Assembly (NCBI RefSeq): GCF_030272615.1
Contig: NC_081414.1
Coordinates: 307,995,164 to 308,059,163 of the forward strand
DNA from: Cryptomeria japonica
Taxonomy: Eukaryota > Streptophyta > Pinopsida > Cupressales > Cupressaceae
DNA length: 64,000 bases
Direction of reading: 5' to 3'
The notes under the pieces are model-generated. The model saw only the letters and a list, made by a program, of their open reading frames with translations, had not been told where the DNA came from and searched no databases. Position numbers and translations under genes: made by a program. Shown here one piece after another: positions 34,978 through 47,608 of this stretch. Position 1 is the first letter of the stretch. Each line of letters opens with the position of its first letter.

Positions 34978-36506
34978 CCATCAAATATAGGGTGCAACTT
35001 AATGGAGGGAGAGGATATTTAATGAAATGGAAATTTTGGCAGATACTAGCATCCATATGGCAATCAAAGAGGATACCATTTCAAATTAATGAACTAATGT
35101 GTGTTTGATTGTGTAGATCTTTTTGTAGCAACTGAGCACATTTGACATCATCATTGTTTACCACAATGGTGTTGTCTTCTATGTGGCGGCATTAGTAATT
35201 AGCTATGCGCATTCTTGGTATCTCAAATTTGATGTTATGATTCCATGGAAGGGTGTAAACACAAGTGCTCATCAATTACCACTAGTAATGGCATGACTTT
35301 CTAAAAATTTGAACACACAAAATTATGTGATTAATGCATTGTATTTTTTGTTAGATGCCATTTGAATGTGTTCAAACACTTGGATTGGCTATGGGAAATA
35401 TTGACTACAAGAGGGTTTGTAGATTTGGGAGTCATCGATTTGATATAAAATAATCACCCCAAGCCTATTCTATATCTACAAGTCATTTGTCTTTGTAGTA
35501 TTTCTCCTTCATGTTCTTAGAATTTGATAGGGTCATGGGTGATCTGAAAATGGAGTTTGTACCTCTTAATAAGCGAATATCTCTGCCATAAGAAGGATGG
35601 GAGTTTCCTACATCATGGCCATATAGTAGAGAATACATGAAGAAGTTCTTTTAGGTGGGATTGTCCAAAGGTGGAATGGATGATTAGAATAGTAACTCCA
35701 ATGATAAAAAGGACATTTGTGCTCCTGAAGGAAAGGAAGATGAGGGTGAAAATTCCCCTCGGTATTAGGATTTTATAAGATTTTTTGAAAGCACTTTTGA
35801 TGTCTATAATGCTTATAGTCTATATTAGATATGCTAGTTCGTCTGAACTTTATAATATAATGTTGTCATTGTGGCTTCTAGTTTGATTCATCACACTCTT
35901 TGATGATCATGACTATATATGTTTCTGGGAGAGGCTAACTCACATTAGTTTGGATTTGGAGGAGAATGTTGTTAGTCCTCTTCCTTTCCCTCTTTTCAGC
36001 CTCATTTGGTATTTTTAAGCTTAATGCCTTTTATTTAAAAAAGAGAATATTTCTTTGTTATTTATTTTTCTTTTTTATCAAGCTGAAAAATATGCTCTTA
36101 AATTTTATTTTATTGTAATTGTCTTAGATTACAAAAAAATCTAGAATCTCCCTAAAGACTCTTAAGATTAACTTTATTTACAACCTCTCCCTTCTTACGA
36201 TCCACCTTACTCCTTTTTTATTTGATTTTATTTTTTAAATTAATATTTAATTTTTTATTTGTATTTATAAATATTATTCTATTTATGTTGTATTTTTTAT
36301 TTGCAAGTATTTATAACATGTTAATTGCATATTTTATTTGATTATTTATTTTATAATTATTATTTAAATAAATTTATATTATGAAATGATATAATATTAT
36401 TGTATTATGTTATTATTGCTTGTATATAGATGTTTGTATCTACTTAAATGTTATTTTTTGAGTTATTTTTATTTACTTTAAGAATTTTTAAATTTAATCA
36501 AGAGTT
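34978..36506. other. Unassigned DNA, possibly LINE 3' tail, then AT-rich
   Basis: From 34978 to about 36040 the plus strand lacks a clear domain; it could be the 3' continuation of the LINE fragment displaced by the solo LTR, but I cannot prove it. From 36040 to 36506 the DNA is extremely AT-rich. Confidence 0.35.
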
Positions 36507-37426
36507 TGTTGGAAACCAATAACACTGAGAGGGGGGTGAATCAATGTTATACCAAGATAGTAGATTTTAGCCTTAACAAAACATTCATACACCAGTCGGT
36601 ATACCGGTATAATTAGAATTGAAAGAAGTAATGCAACCAATAAGCTAAACACATAAATGAGAGCCATAACACATAAATTTATACGTGGAAAACCTCAATG
36701 AGGAAAAACTATGGTAGGATTTGTGACCCACAATATCAATTCACTGGCCATATGAAGATATATTACAATATATGATGGACCTGCACTTGCAGGAAGGCTT
36801 ACAACTTAGAGCACACTGCTCATCACAATAGGAGCCTCACTGACTATATAACAATCTAGACAACAATATAGAGAAGTATGAACTGCTTAATATAGCATCT
36901 CCTATGCCAAAATACAGTTTCGGTTTAAGCTCTGTCTGTTCTGGTTAAAACCCTAAACCTTAATACTGGAATAACCCTTACAATGAATTCCTCACATAAA
37001 TAGTCTCTCTGATATATTTTGCATTACATCACATCCATATCTTCATCCTATCATTATTATCCTTATTACAAAATGATCTAATCAATCTCCCCTATATACC
37101 CTATACAAATTTATGCCTTATGTTGGCTTACAAAGATATATACAATGTCATATTTACATGTCGGCCATATAACATAAATGAATAAGTATTAAAATAATTT
37201 GTTGATGCTGGATCCAAGATGCATCGGCATCCAATATCGTTGACCTTTACTATACCATGTTGGTCTGCATTGCTGGTGACCAAAGAAATCTTCTATCTTG
37301 CCAGTGTTGGTGTCGGTGTAGAGTCTGTGAAGTGCCTGTCGGTACACCATATTAAGGGAACTCAAAATCATGTTGCCATCAATGAAAATATAGTAAAACC
37401 AACCAATAAAGTGTTAATTGACAACA
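36507..37426 (-). repeat. 3' LTR of copia-type element
   Basis: Same sequence family as 42397-43324 throughout, with scattered substitutions. It contains the U5-end inverted repeat ATAACACTGA..TCAATGTTAT around GAGAGGGGGGTGAA. Confidence 0.85.
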
Positions 37427-37440
37427 ATCTCCCCCTTTGG
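37427..37440 (-). promoter_or_regulatory. Polypurine tract (copia-type element)
   Basis: Minus-strand CCAAAGGGGGAGAT immediately inside the 3' LTR, identical to that of the element at 25918. It primes plus-strand DNA synthesis in this family. Confidence 0.85.
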
Positions 37441-37632
37441 CATTGATGACAATACTCATGTGAAAAATGGTCATGGTTTCAACTGTCGGTTTCATCCTGC
37501 CCTACTCCCCCTGAGTTGAATATGCAAAATGCTCCAATACTCCAAAATTCCAAAAACTCTGTAACTCCCCCTAATGTATGCAACTCTTCATCCTTTGTTC
37601 TTTTTCACATGTATACTACTCCCCCTCTGACA

Positions 37633-40600
37633 TCAATGCCCAAAAAGTAATGGAAAGAATGTCAAAGAATATGTACTGTACACTAAATACCTCCAAAAAT
37701 GTCTTACTGGAGCTTGACCAATTTCAAGATTTCCGAGTAAGCTTCCTCCAGTAGCTCCATATAAGTATCCCAACCGGTTTTGAATGTGCCGAAGATAGAT
37801 ATGTCCACTCAATAAATATGCAAGTAATTCTTTCTTAGTGACTTTTGTTCGTGTGGGCTTACCAAGCATATCCATGCATTCCCTCTTATGTACACCGAGT
37901 GAATCCAATATTGGACTCACCAAACCTCTGAGACTTCTGGCTCTCTGAATTATTTTATCTCTTTCCTTTTTAAGAGAAGAGATTTGATTTTCCAAGGTCA
38001 AAATTTGTCCATCAATAGACGTGACCAGTGAAGTTAGTCCATCAAAAGAGTTAGCAATATTAGCAATCTTTTTTTGTAACTCCTTTATCTTCTTATCTAT
38101 ATTTGTTGTAAGAATTGTTGTTGCAACATACCCTATATATGTTAGTACCTTGTTTGAAAGAATTTTCAATCAAAATTAGCTTCTCCTCAATCTTTTTCTT
38201 CTCTCTCAATGATCTGATCAAAAGCGGCCCTCTTAGCCAAAGTGGATTTTTCAAGTGCTTACCGGTTAGAGATTTGTTGTAATGATGAAAATATTTTCTT
38301 GTGTGTTCAGTTATTACCTTAAGATTACCGAAAGGGCTCACTTCATTTTCAATCTTATAATCTAGGACCAATCTGTGCAAAATAGTTATAGATTAATCTA
38401 TAATTCCTTTGTTTGTGGTTCCTTCCTTCATCAGTTTCTAAGCAGCCATCATCATCAGTTTTGTGGGGATCATGTCTGTGATGGTTTTCTTTTCAACTAG
38501 AGAAGTGTTAATTGCCAATAATAATATGCCAGCAACTGGTTCCCTATCGGATGCCCCTGTTTTCTCTGGTGATTTAACTTTTATTTCCTCCTCACTTGCA
38601 CTGATGGCTTCACCACTTGGTGCAGTCTGTGCAACTGCCAATTCCTCTCTAGGAACAGTATCCTCAACCTATACATTAATATCTAGAGGACAAGTGTCCT
38701 CAATGTTAGTATCCTATACAATGTTCTCAACATTAACTAGTGGCTCAATTTCCACTATCTTGATATTCTTCAAAACTGAGGGTGGAGTACCCATAATTCC
38801 TTTACTTTTCCCTTCAACTGATGTATCTATAGTATCAGTCTTTGTCTCCGGTGAAGTGAATAATCCTCTATGCTCTCCCAAAAAATTTATCCAAGCCTTT
38901 TGTGTTTCCTTTATTATCTCATTCATCCTTCCTAACATTAGGCTAGTTATTCTATGTTTTCTATTGAATGCCTTCCTATCTGCAACCTCAATTGTCTTTT
39001 CCATTTCATCTGGAGTTATAGAAATACATATAGCTAAAAGTTCTTGCATCTTAATGTGTTTGTCTTCTTGCATTGTAGATAACCTTCTAGCATCTAACAT
39101 GTTGTATAGCTCTACCAGTATTTGATTTTATATTTCAATTAATGCTTTCTTATAGATATCTAAATATAGAAGAATTGCTTCCTCTACCTCTCTATGTTCT
39201 TCAACTTGTAATGTATCATAATAAGACTTAACATTTTTTAACATCCCATCCTTAGTAATTTCATCAACAATTTCAGCACAATTCATGGGTGGTATAATAG
39301 TCACATTACCAGTTTCTAGTGCCAAATCAATGTCACTCTTCTTCCTCCTCCTGGTAGTACCAGATGCAGTTGATGGTGTGGCCTTAGGTGCCTACTTCTA
39401 TGCCAGTAATTTGATGGTAACCTTCCTAACTAGTTGTTTCTTTGCTTCCACCTTGGGTTCTTCCGGTTTCTTCCTCACAACTCTTTTGAAAGCTAATGGT
39501 GTATCATCCTCAGACTCAAAATTTGTAGTCACAGGTTGAATGTGAACTACCAGATCCTTCCTCTTTCTCCCTTTCTCTGGGACAACATCAATGAATGCCT
39601 TAGTGTCCTTTCAAACTTCCTATACAAACTTGCTTGCCTTACCTTCTTGTTTTTCCCTCTTCTTTTGGTTGAACTCAGTTTCAACCTCAAGAGTCTTTTG
39701 CTAAGATGCCCCACAAAGTTTTTCTGCTTCATCTATATCTGCATCGAGTATAATTTTCATATATGCATCAATAATTAATGCATCGACCTCATAGCCCATT
39801 TCAGCTATCCAAATCTTCTGGGACTTGACTGCCTCCATGAGGGTCTCATCTTTCTTGACCATGAAACATATGTCAATAGAGTATTTCTCTACTATATGCT
39901 CAGGTACTCTTATTCTAGACCTTATAGATTTCTGAAAAGCTTTGAAGTGACCCCATACCTTATCATCTCTAAGACTTCCCAATGCAACAATTGATTTGTT
40001 TAGTTGTCTTCCTACCAGGATGTCAAAAGGCCATTGCTTCCTACCAGAACCGGGAGTATCATTCAAAAAGTATAACATTAAGAAGACTGATAGATTACCA
40101 TACCGGAAGGTGCCCTTCTTCTCACCTTTAATTTTTATTAAGTTGATCAATAACTCCTCAAGCATCCAGTCACAAAGATCTAACTTGATATTTTCTCTCA
40201 TCATCCTATATGTTGCTAAAATACATGAATTGGAAACTGAATTCAGTCAGTTAGACTGAGTTACCTTGTAGTCTATTACCATGCTTCCAAATTTGATGTC
40301 GGTGTTGGTGATAGTGCTCACTTTCATCTATCTCTTTTATGATGTAGCATCGGTGATCTGCCTCACAAAGTCATTTGACACTTTCTTATCTGGATGTTTC
40401 CCTACCGATGACAAACCAGTAATTGCCCGAAAGGCTTCCTTAGTAATTTTATAGGGTCTGTCTAGCCATATGAATTCCCCATGTACTCTGCTTAGTACAT
40501 ATCTAACTATTTCATCCTCAAACTCTGGAATATCTAGAATATCAGTGAACCCTAGATCTTCAATGTGTTGATATGCTAGTTTGATCTTACCAGATTCTCC

Positions 40601-40740
40601 CGTGAGTTCATTCATATACATCCCTTTGATCTCTGAAGTTACTAAGTCATCTATATGATAATGAATGTATGCCCTAACATCCTCTACATATACCACTCCC
40701 TTTGGAACGTGAGAAAATGCTTCAACTGAATCTTCCTTGG
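37633..40740 (-). pseudogene. Long interrupted ORF of unknown function in copia-type element
   Basis: Open segments 40696-40337, 40204-39701, 39325-39128, 39100-38714, 38641-38438 and 38380-38093 all lie in one minus-strand frame, separated mostly by isolated stop codons. A shift near 38130 leads to 38169-37633. Together they describe one former protein of about 1,000 residues. Its N-terminal third has a patterned block (FIWLDRPYKITKEAFRAITG) that I recognise loosely from other plant retroelement proteins but cannot name. The middle is charged and low-complexity. The C-terminus is a clear coiled coil (IKELQKKIANIANS..LENQISSLKKERDKI). No catalytic motif of protease, RT, RNase H or integrase is visible. 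It may be a structural or trans-mobilisation factor; that is inference. Confidence 0.55.
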
Positions 40741-41391
40741 TAGGTACATGGATACCGTTTGAAAATTGGCCTAGGGTGGTCCTTAAATTATACTATAGTT
40801 GGATTTTCAATGAAAATAGGAGCAGGAGATGATCCCAATTCCATGATTCAATAAAAATACCTTTAGATCGCTTCCGGTGAAAATCTCTAACAAATCCTTC
40901 CAGATATCAGTGTGATCACTCAAGAAGAAATCTGATCGCCTCTGAATAGTTTATGATTGCACCGTCACTCTAAAATTGCTCTGAATGCTGGGTGATTAAC
41001 AATGAAGTGTAATCAACCTTTTATCCATTGAGAAAACCCTAACTTTCTGTTGACATAAATGACTGTCGGTGAATGATAGCGGATCTCACTCAGAACATAT
41101 CCATGCTGGATAATCTTCTCCAATATCTAGAACATCTTCCACAACCTCCTCTAGGGGAATATGCATCATCTTCCATGAAATTTTTCCTACCCCTAAGGCA
41201 TTTGCCTTAGTTACCGGATGAGCTCATTATCAGTGCAAGAGCACCCTCTTCTGTCGGATAGGTAACCGGGACATTCCCATTTGATGATTTCTCTTTAGTC
41301 TTCCTAACCCATCTCTGAGTATGATCATCCTAGATTTCACTAACCTTCTCTTTTCCTTTTTCATTTGATCCTCCATTACCAACTGGTGGAT

Positions 41392-42380
41392 TTATGCTTC
41401 TACAGAACTTAGAAATATTTCCAATTTCATTGCATGCATAATGTATGTAACATTGTTCTTTTGAATTACCTTGCTAAAACTGGTGAAATTGCTTGACCTG
41501 CACTGATTAGCCATATGTCCAAATTTTCCACAAGAATAACACTTTACATTCATTCTACAATATTCTGTCTTATGACCAATTTTATTCCATTTAGAACATT
41601 TACCGGGAGCAGAATCAGGGTTATGATTTTCTCTGTTTCTACATTGCCTAGCCATGTGTCCAATTTATTGCAAACAAAATATCTACCATTGAATTTATAA
41701 GCATTGAATTGTCTTACCGGTTCCTTATGGTTTTGATCATCATTAGTAGTACCAAAACTCTGTCCTTGCTCAAATCCAAGTCCACTGGAATCTCCAATGT
41801 ACCTCTGTCTCTTCAGTAACTCATCAAGTTGTGATGAGATGATCTTGAATTTTTCTTTGTACTCACTTTAGTGGTTAATTCATGTCTTAGTATTATCATT
41901 TGTCTCTCAAGCTCTTGCTTATTGCTCTAGGATTGTACCAAATTAGACCTCAACATCTCATTTTCATGAACCAACCTACCACATTCTTCAAATTTGTTCT
42001 TCAAGGATACAGAAAGATTTTGTTCCTTTTTCTTTCTATGTTCAATCTCCTTGGACATCCTCATAGTCATAGCTTGCATTTCACTCTTCATAACCATGTT
42101 CTCCTAACTCAATTTCTGACAGTGTCCCTTACATGCATTTTTCTCTTCATCATCCCGATTTTACAAAAGTTCCTTCCTCCTAGCTTGAACAGATGATAGC
42201 CTCTCTTATAGGAAAATAATATATTATTTAGCAGAATTCAACTCATCTTGTAGCTTTAAGTTCTTCAATCTTTCAACATCATAATCTTCAAGTGCCATCT
42301 CAAGCTGCTTCTCCAAAGCCATATTCAATTATTATGGTTTCAGGATCTTCCTCAAGCTATTAAACTTCCTCCGAGGCACA
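41392..42380 (-). pseudogene. Gag-like region: coiled coil and three CCHC knuckles
   Basis: Immediately after the PBS, minus-strand translations are Lys/Glu-rich and coiled-coil-like but full of stops (42380-41750). Then come zinc knuckles in tandem: a damaged one read partly as FVCNKLDTWLGNV in one frame and MARQCRNRE in the next (about 41690-41630), then KCSKWNKIGHKTEYC, then CYSCGKFGHMANQC (within 41392-41655). The knuckles fit RNA packaging in Gag. No capsid domain could be recognised with confidence. Frameshifts and stops make it non-functional. Confidence 0.7.
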
Positions 42381-42381
42381 A

Positions 42382-42394
42382 GGCTTTGATACCA
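42382..42394 (-). promoter_or_regulatory. Primer-binding site (initiator Met tRNA type)
   Basis: Minus-strand TGGTATCAAAGCC, 2 nt inside the 5' LTR. It matches the standard TGGTATCAGAGC of plant copia elements with one change. Confidence 0.85.
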
Positions 42395-42396
42395 AT

Positions 42397-43324
42397 TGTT
42401 GGAAACTAATAAAACTGAGAGGGCGGGGGGGGGGGGGGTGAATCAGTGTTATACCAGAACAGTAGATTTTAGCCTTAACAAAACATTCATACACCAACCG
42501 GTACACTGGTATAAACAGAATTGAAAGAAGTAATGAAACCAATAAGCCAAACACATAAATGAGAACCATAACACACAACTTTATACGTGGAAAACCTCAA
42601 TGAGGAAAAACCATGGTGGGATTTGTGACCCACAATATCAATTCACTGGCCATATGAAGAGATATTACAATATATGATAGGCCTGCACTTGTAGGAAGGC
42701 TTGCAGCCTAGAGCACACTGCTCATCATAATAGGAGCCTCACTAACTACATAACAATCCAGACAACAATCTAGAGAAGTATGAATTGCTTAATATAGCAT
42801 CTCCTATGCCAAAATACAGTTCTGGTTTAAGCTTTGTCTGTTCCAGTTAAAACCCTAAACCTCAGTACTGAAATAACCCTTACAATGAATTCCTCACATA
42901 CATAGTCTCTTTGATATATTTCACATTAAATCACATCCATATCTCCATCCTATCATTATTATCCTTATTAAAAAATGATCTAATCAATCTCCCCTATATA
43001 CCCTATACAAATTTATGCCTTATGTCGGCTTACAAAGATATATACAATAACATATTTATATGTCAACCATATAACATAAATGAATAAGCATTAAAATAAT
43101 TTGTTGATGCCAGATCCAAGATGTCTCGGCCTCCAATACCGATGACCTTTACTATACCATGTCGGCCTACATTGCTGGTGACCAAAGAAATCTTCTATCT
43201 TTTCGGTGTCAGTATAGAGTCTGTGAAGTGCCTGTCGGTACACCATATGAAGCCAAAACCCAAAATCATGTTTCTATCAATGACAACATAGTGAAACTAA
43301 CCAATAGAGTGTCAATTATCAACA
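42397..43324 (-). repeat. 5' LTR of copia-type element
   Basis: Pairs with 36507-37426. Its G-run near 42423-42438 is longer than in the partner LTR, so the homopolymer is length-variable. Confidence 0.85.
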
Positions 43325-43599
43325 TAGTTATTATATTTTACTTTGGAATTATTTTTTAAATTGCAAATTGTTTATAGTTTTATAAAAAATAAATAGACTA
43401 GTTACAAGTATTAGTGATCAAGAAGATCACCCATTATAGTCTAACCAGGCTAACAAAAATATAACACTATATCAACTATGAGATCAAAGTATCCAAACTA
43501 TAGTATGGATCAGGTTCCAATACAAAATAACTTAGATACATTTTGTACATGCATATAACAAAAATATGAAACTATAAGAAATTAACCATCTACTATTCT
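43325..43599. other. AT-rich, no gene recognised
   Basis: Short AT-rich spacer between the copia-type element and the LINE remnant. Nothing recognised. Confidence 0.5.
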
Positions 43600-46543
43600 T
43601 CAACATCACCATTGCCCTAAACCTCTCCTTCATCCTTGCTCTATTTGTCTTCTTCATTTCATTCTTGCTCTATTTATCTTCTTCATCTTGTTGCTCCTCT
43701 TCTTCATCATTGCCATGTTCCTCTCCTTTAGCTATCCTTTTACCCTTCTCTTTGTCCTTGTCTTTAAGTTGTACCCTACTTTCTTTGAATATTTCATAGG
43801 TGCCAAGAGGAGGGGAGATTCTCTCCTAGTTAGAGCTATCAAAGTTTTGATGGGAAACTTCCAAGTCTCCTTAATCAATATTGGTGCTCCTTTATGTAAA
43901 CATTTTGAAAGTCAAGGTATTATTCTTGAAATTTCTTGTCAATCTTCCTAAGATCTTATGACCAATAATCAACTTCCTTAATGTCTTCCTTGAACAATGG
44001 ATAAGAACCCTCCTCTAAAACTTTCATGAGCCTATTTGTTGGTAGCTTGAGTGTTAGTGTCACTTATTCTAAAATCAATAGAGTGGTGAGTCTAAAGCTA
44101 GACCCAATAAGCATCCTATCCCTACCTTTGTAAAAATGTTCATTTCATTTCTCATAAAAACCATAGAACTTCAATAGAAAGGTTGAACCAAAACACATTA
44201 TATTTTTTTTTCAATCCTTTGACATACCCAACCACAACTTTAGACCAAGACCTTTTATCACAAATATCCCACCCAATATATTTCCTGTAAACAATGATTA
44301 GACTAAAGCAACATATTTACAATGAAAGAAAAGATGCATATACTCTTCTAGACAAAAACACAAGAGATAAATGGTAGAATTAGTATCATGGGATAACTTT
44401 TGAATCAAAAAATTCCACCTAAAACATCTCTTGTTGGGATCAATTCTACTAGACCAGCAATTAAGTAAGATTTTTAACCACTCTTTATGTTCTTAGTCTA
44501 GGGTCCATTTCTTATCAACATGCTCAAGGATACAATTTGAGTGAATAAGTATTTTGTATAGACACTTATCTTTAAGATTCAAGAAAGGAGATCGATAAAT
44601 CCATTTGAAATTGGAAAAACAATCAAAGTTATTATTTATTTGAATAGTTTGATTCAATCGTTCTAGCTTCTTCTTTATAACAACATAGGTTCTTTTGTTA
44701 TTCTCAGATAACTTATATTAATTTTCAAGAGTACTCCACTCCTTTACCATTTCAAAAGTCATTTTTCAAGGTTGATATTCCTTGTCTATCCCATTTTTTG
44801 GCAGAGCATCCCTATAACAGGGCTAAGAGCTTACCCTTATGTTTTATATTCCATCAGAGGGATCTAAAACCACATACATAACCTTGATTATAGTATATTA
44901 CCTCATTATGTTTCACTTTATCTTTACACCTCTCTCAAACCCTCCAAATGCTATGAAAAACAACATAACTTGAAGGAATAACATTAAACCTATTAAAAAT
45001 ATTGTCTATCATATGGATATTATTCCATCTTCTTAGATTCTTAGGATGAGATTCTTTAATATTCTATCTAACTATAAATTTACATGGTTTATATTTCTCA
45101 CCATGGCCCTAACAATCCACTTAATAGATAGGGAAATGCCTTGTATTTTCAAATCTTTCAATCCCAATCCATCCATCCTCCTTTCTCATGCAACACCACT
45201 CCTTGTTGACAACATATTTCCTTTTATTCCCTTTTCTATCTGACCATAAGAAGTTCATGATTACTCTTTGAATACTATTGATCTGGTAATTAAAAAAAAA
45301 CTAGATAGAAGAATAATAAATCGAGTAAGCAAAGAGAATTTTTTGATAGACTTGTACCTTGACAATTAGACAAAGATATGTCTCGTTCTAACTATTGAGA
45401 TTCTTTTCAATTTTGGTGTACATCCAATTCCACATATTGGGTAGAGTGGGAGAGACTGATAAGGGTATACCTAGATACCTTACAATCTTATCAGGTCCTC
45501 CCCATTTCCATTTAAACCCACTTAACCAGTTTGGAGTTTCATTAGGCCATCCTAATAGGATGGATTTGAATTCAAAGGAAAAATAATTCCAACATGTTCT
45601 TAAGATTCACCATATTATCTCTATCCATGGCTAGGAAAATTATTGTGTCATCAATAAATTGGATATTAATCAACAAAGACTCATCTGAGAGCCTAATCAC
45701 TTAAATTTTTGGTCCTAAAAGTTTAGATCTTAATACTATAGTGTAATGAAAAAAAGAGTAGGGGTCAATGGGAATCCTTGTCTAATGGATCTAACCAAGT
45801 GGAAGGCCTCAAATATTTCTCCATTTATTTTAGTATGAGCTTTTGCATCCATAAACAATACCTTTACCATTCTACAAAATAAATCAGGGAATCTTATTGC
45901 CTTCAAAATTGTGAAGATGAAGGACCATTCAACCCTATCATAGGCTTTCTCGAATTCTAGTAAAAGAATACCCACATCTTGCCCATTTCTCTTGGCCCAA
46001 CTTAACCCTTCCCAACTAATCAATAGATAATCTAAGATATATCTACCCTTGATGAAACTAGTTTGGGTTGGGCTAATGATATTTGGAAGAATGTCAGTAA
46101 GTCTTCTAGCAAGTAATTTATAAATAATCTTATAAGAGACGTTCAAGAGTGTTATGGGCCTCCAAATTTTGATATTACTCTTATTACCTTCCTTAGGCAA
46201 TATATTTATTACCCCTTTATTAATTTCTTTTCCTAGAGTACTTGTCTTGATGGCTTCTCTGTACACTTCAAATAGGTCATCAACAATCCAAGCCATATTA
46301 GCTTTAGAAATTTCAATTGGGAGGCCATCATCCCTTGTAGATTTTCTATTCTAGAAGGACAATATGGTATTAGTAATCTCAATTTTATATCTCTTTTCCA
46401 ACTTCTTCCACCATGCTATGGGTAAGTTTTTAAGGGATTATTTTCCTACATAACACTTCAACATCTTGGTAGTTTGGCTTATTATCTTCTTCAACAGATA
46501 GAGATATGTAAAAATAATGTTAGACTTTTAAAATCCTTGTTAT
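43600..46543 (-). pseudogene. LINE ORF2, 3' half: RT and zinc-finger region
   Basis: Minus-strand L1-type ORF2. Upstream of the 186-codon open part (45736-46296), STRDDGLPIE (about 46330) matches the conserved G-P-D-G-x-P motif before RT. The open part contains KIWRPITLLNVSYKIIYKLLA, TSFIKGRYILD, FEKAYDRVEW and the RQGFPLTP block. Further down, QFIDDTIIF (about 45640-45665) is the catalytic FADD motif with Ala changed to Ile. Past 45300 a decayed connection domain leads to a zf-RVT-like FFHCKYVALVWS region (about 44270-44330), then an acidic/lysine-rich tail to about 43600. Stops and frameshifts are frequent. The 5' half lies on the other side of the Tat element (62914-64000), which interrupted it. 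Confidence 0.85.
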
Positions 46544-46548
46544 CATGT

Positions 46549-47316
46549 TGTATATGGTGAAAATGGATAACAATAATAACAATATTGAAAGGCTAAATGA
46601 ATTCAACCACAAAACCCTAGCCTAACAATCAACAAAGATCCACCATAACATATGAAGATTACCTAAGACAATGCAAATCACATGAAATCACAAAGATTAT
46701 ACCATCACATGTCCAATAGGGTTTTGATCTCCATTCTTCCTATCTCCATTGATCTTGCTTGATATATTTGCTCTCAGATTTTATATGCACAAGAGCTCAA
46801 CAAAGAACAGAATGTGGTTGCAAGTATGATTGTCTATGCCAAGTAGTCAATTGATCAAGTCATTAGGGTTTGATAATGAAGGAAGCATCTCCTTATATAG
46901 AAAACACTATATGAAATGGAGGGATAAGATTGAGAGGTGTAAAAGGAGGTCGGCTATGATTAGAGGGTAGGTAAAAGAAATAATAAAATAATGAAAGGGG
47001 TAGGTAGTGTATGAATTAAGAGATGAATGACATGTGTCATAGGTAGAAAAGGCTAATGAATTAATTAAATAAATAAAGATTTATTTAATTAATAGAAGAA
47101 GTGGGATAATTAAATAAATAAAATATTTATTAAATTTAGGAAAATGGTAATTTAAATAAATAAATGTATTTATTTAAATGAGAAATAAGGCTAGAAGAGG
47201 ATAAATGAATTAATTAAATAAATAAGGATTTATTTAATTAATAGAAGAATTAAGCTTAGATAATTAAATAAATAAAATATTTATTTAATTAGACATGACA
47301 ATTTTAGGTGCCTACA
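46549..47316 (-). repeat. 3' LTR of Tat element
   Basis: 768 bp. It holds a TATA box on the minus strand (46891-46900, CTATATAAGG). Several AATTAATTAAATAAATAAA/TTTATTTAATTAAT inverted repeats lie at about 47050-47295, in the U3 part. Confidence 0.95.
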
Positions 47317-47330
47317 TTTTGCCCCTCTTT
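47317..47330 (-). promoter_or_regulatory. Polypurine tract of Tat element
   Basis: Minus-strand AAAGAGGGGCAAAA directly abuts the 3' LTR. It overlaps the arm of a nested inverted repeat (CTTTGA 47327-47332 with TCAAAG 47357-47362, and inner GCGAC-TT-GTCGC 47339-47350). Confidence 0.8.
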
Positions 47331-47563
47331 GAGACAATGCGACTTGTCGCGTTTTTTCAAAGAAGATAAGATGAACTGATACAGAGTTGCCCCAGAATGG
47401 GAATGATATGCCCCCTCGAGAGATTGGATGAAAATGTCTGAAAAGATTGCAGACAATCTCTTGATAAGAAAGAAAGGCTAGAATGGACTGATCGGATAAA
47501 GTGACAAAGTTACGGGATAACGAAGACTGACTCGGGAAACAAAGGCGAGGGTCAGGAGTAGTC

Positions 47564-47570
47564 TATAAGA
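47564..47570 (+). promoter_or_regulatory. TATA box of antisense PMD gene
   Basis: TATAAGA on the plus strand, 39-45 nt before the first candidate ATG (47609). A start site 25-30 nt downstream would leave a very short leader. Consensus evidence only. Confidence 0.45.
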
Positions 47571-47608
47571 TAGACCACAGGGGAAAATACATCCTCATTG
47601 TCATCCAC

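Larger units (their letters stand above)
36507..43324 (-). mobile_element. Non-autonomous copia-type LTR retrotransposon
   Basis: LTRs at 36507-37426 and 42397-43324 (about 0.92 kb, TGTTGG..CAACA). On the minus strand, the initiator-Met-type PBS TGGTATCAAAGCC (42382-42394) sits 2 nt inside the 5' LTR, and the polypurine tract CCAAAGGGGGAGAT (37427-37440) directly precedes the 3' LTR. Flanks GAGTT/TAGTT match at 4 of 5. The 4.9-kb interior carries a Gag-like zinc-knuckle region and a long interrupted ORF. I find no protease, integrase, RT or RNase H motif in any frame, so it would depend on enzymes supplied in trans. Confidence 0.85.

Noticed and set aside
38463-39125. 220-codon plus-strand ORF
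   Set aside because: Antisense shadow of the long ORF in the copia-type element; the minus-strand frame has the consistent element context.
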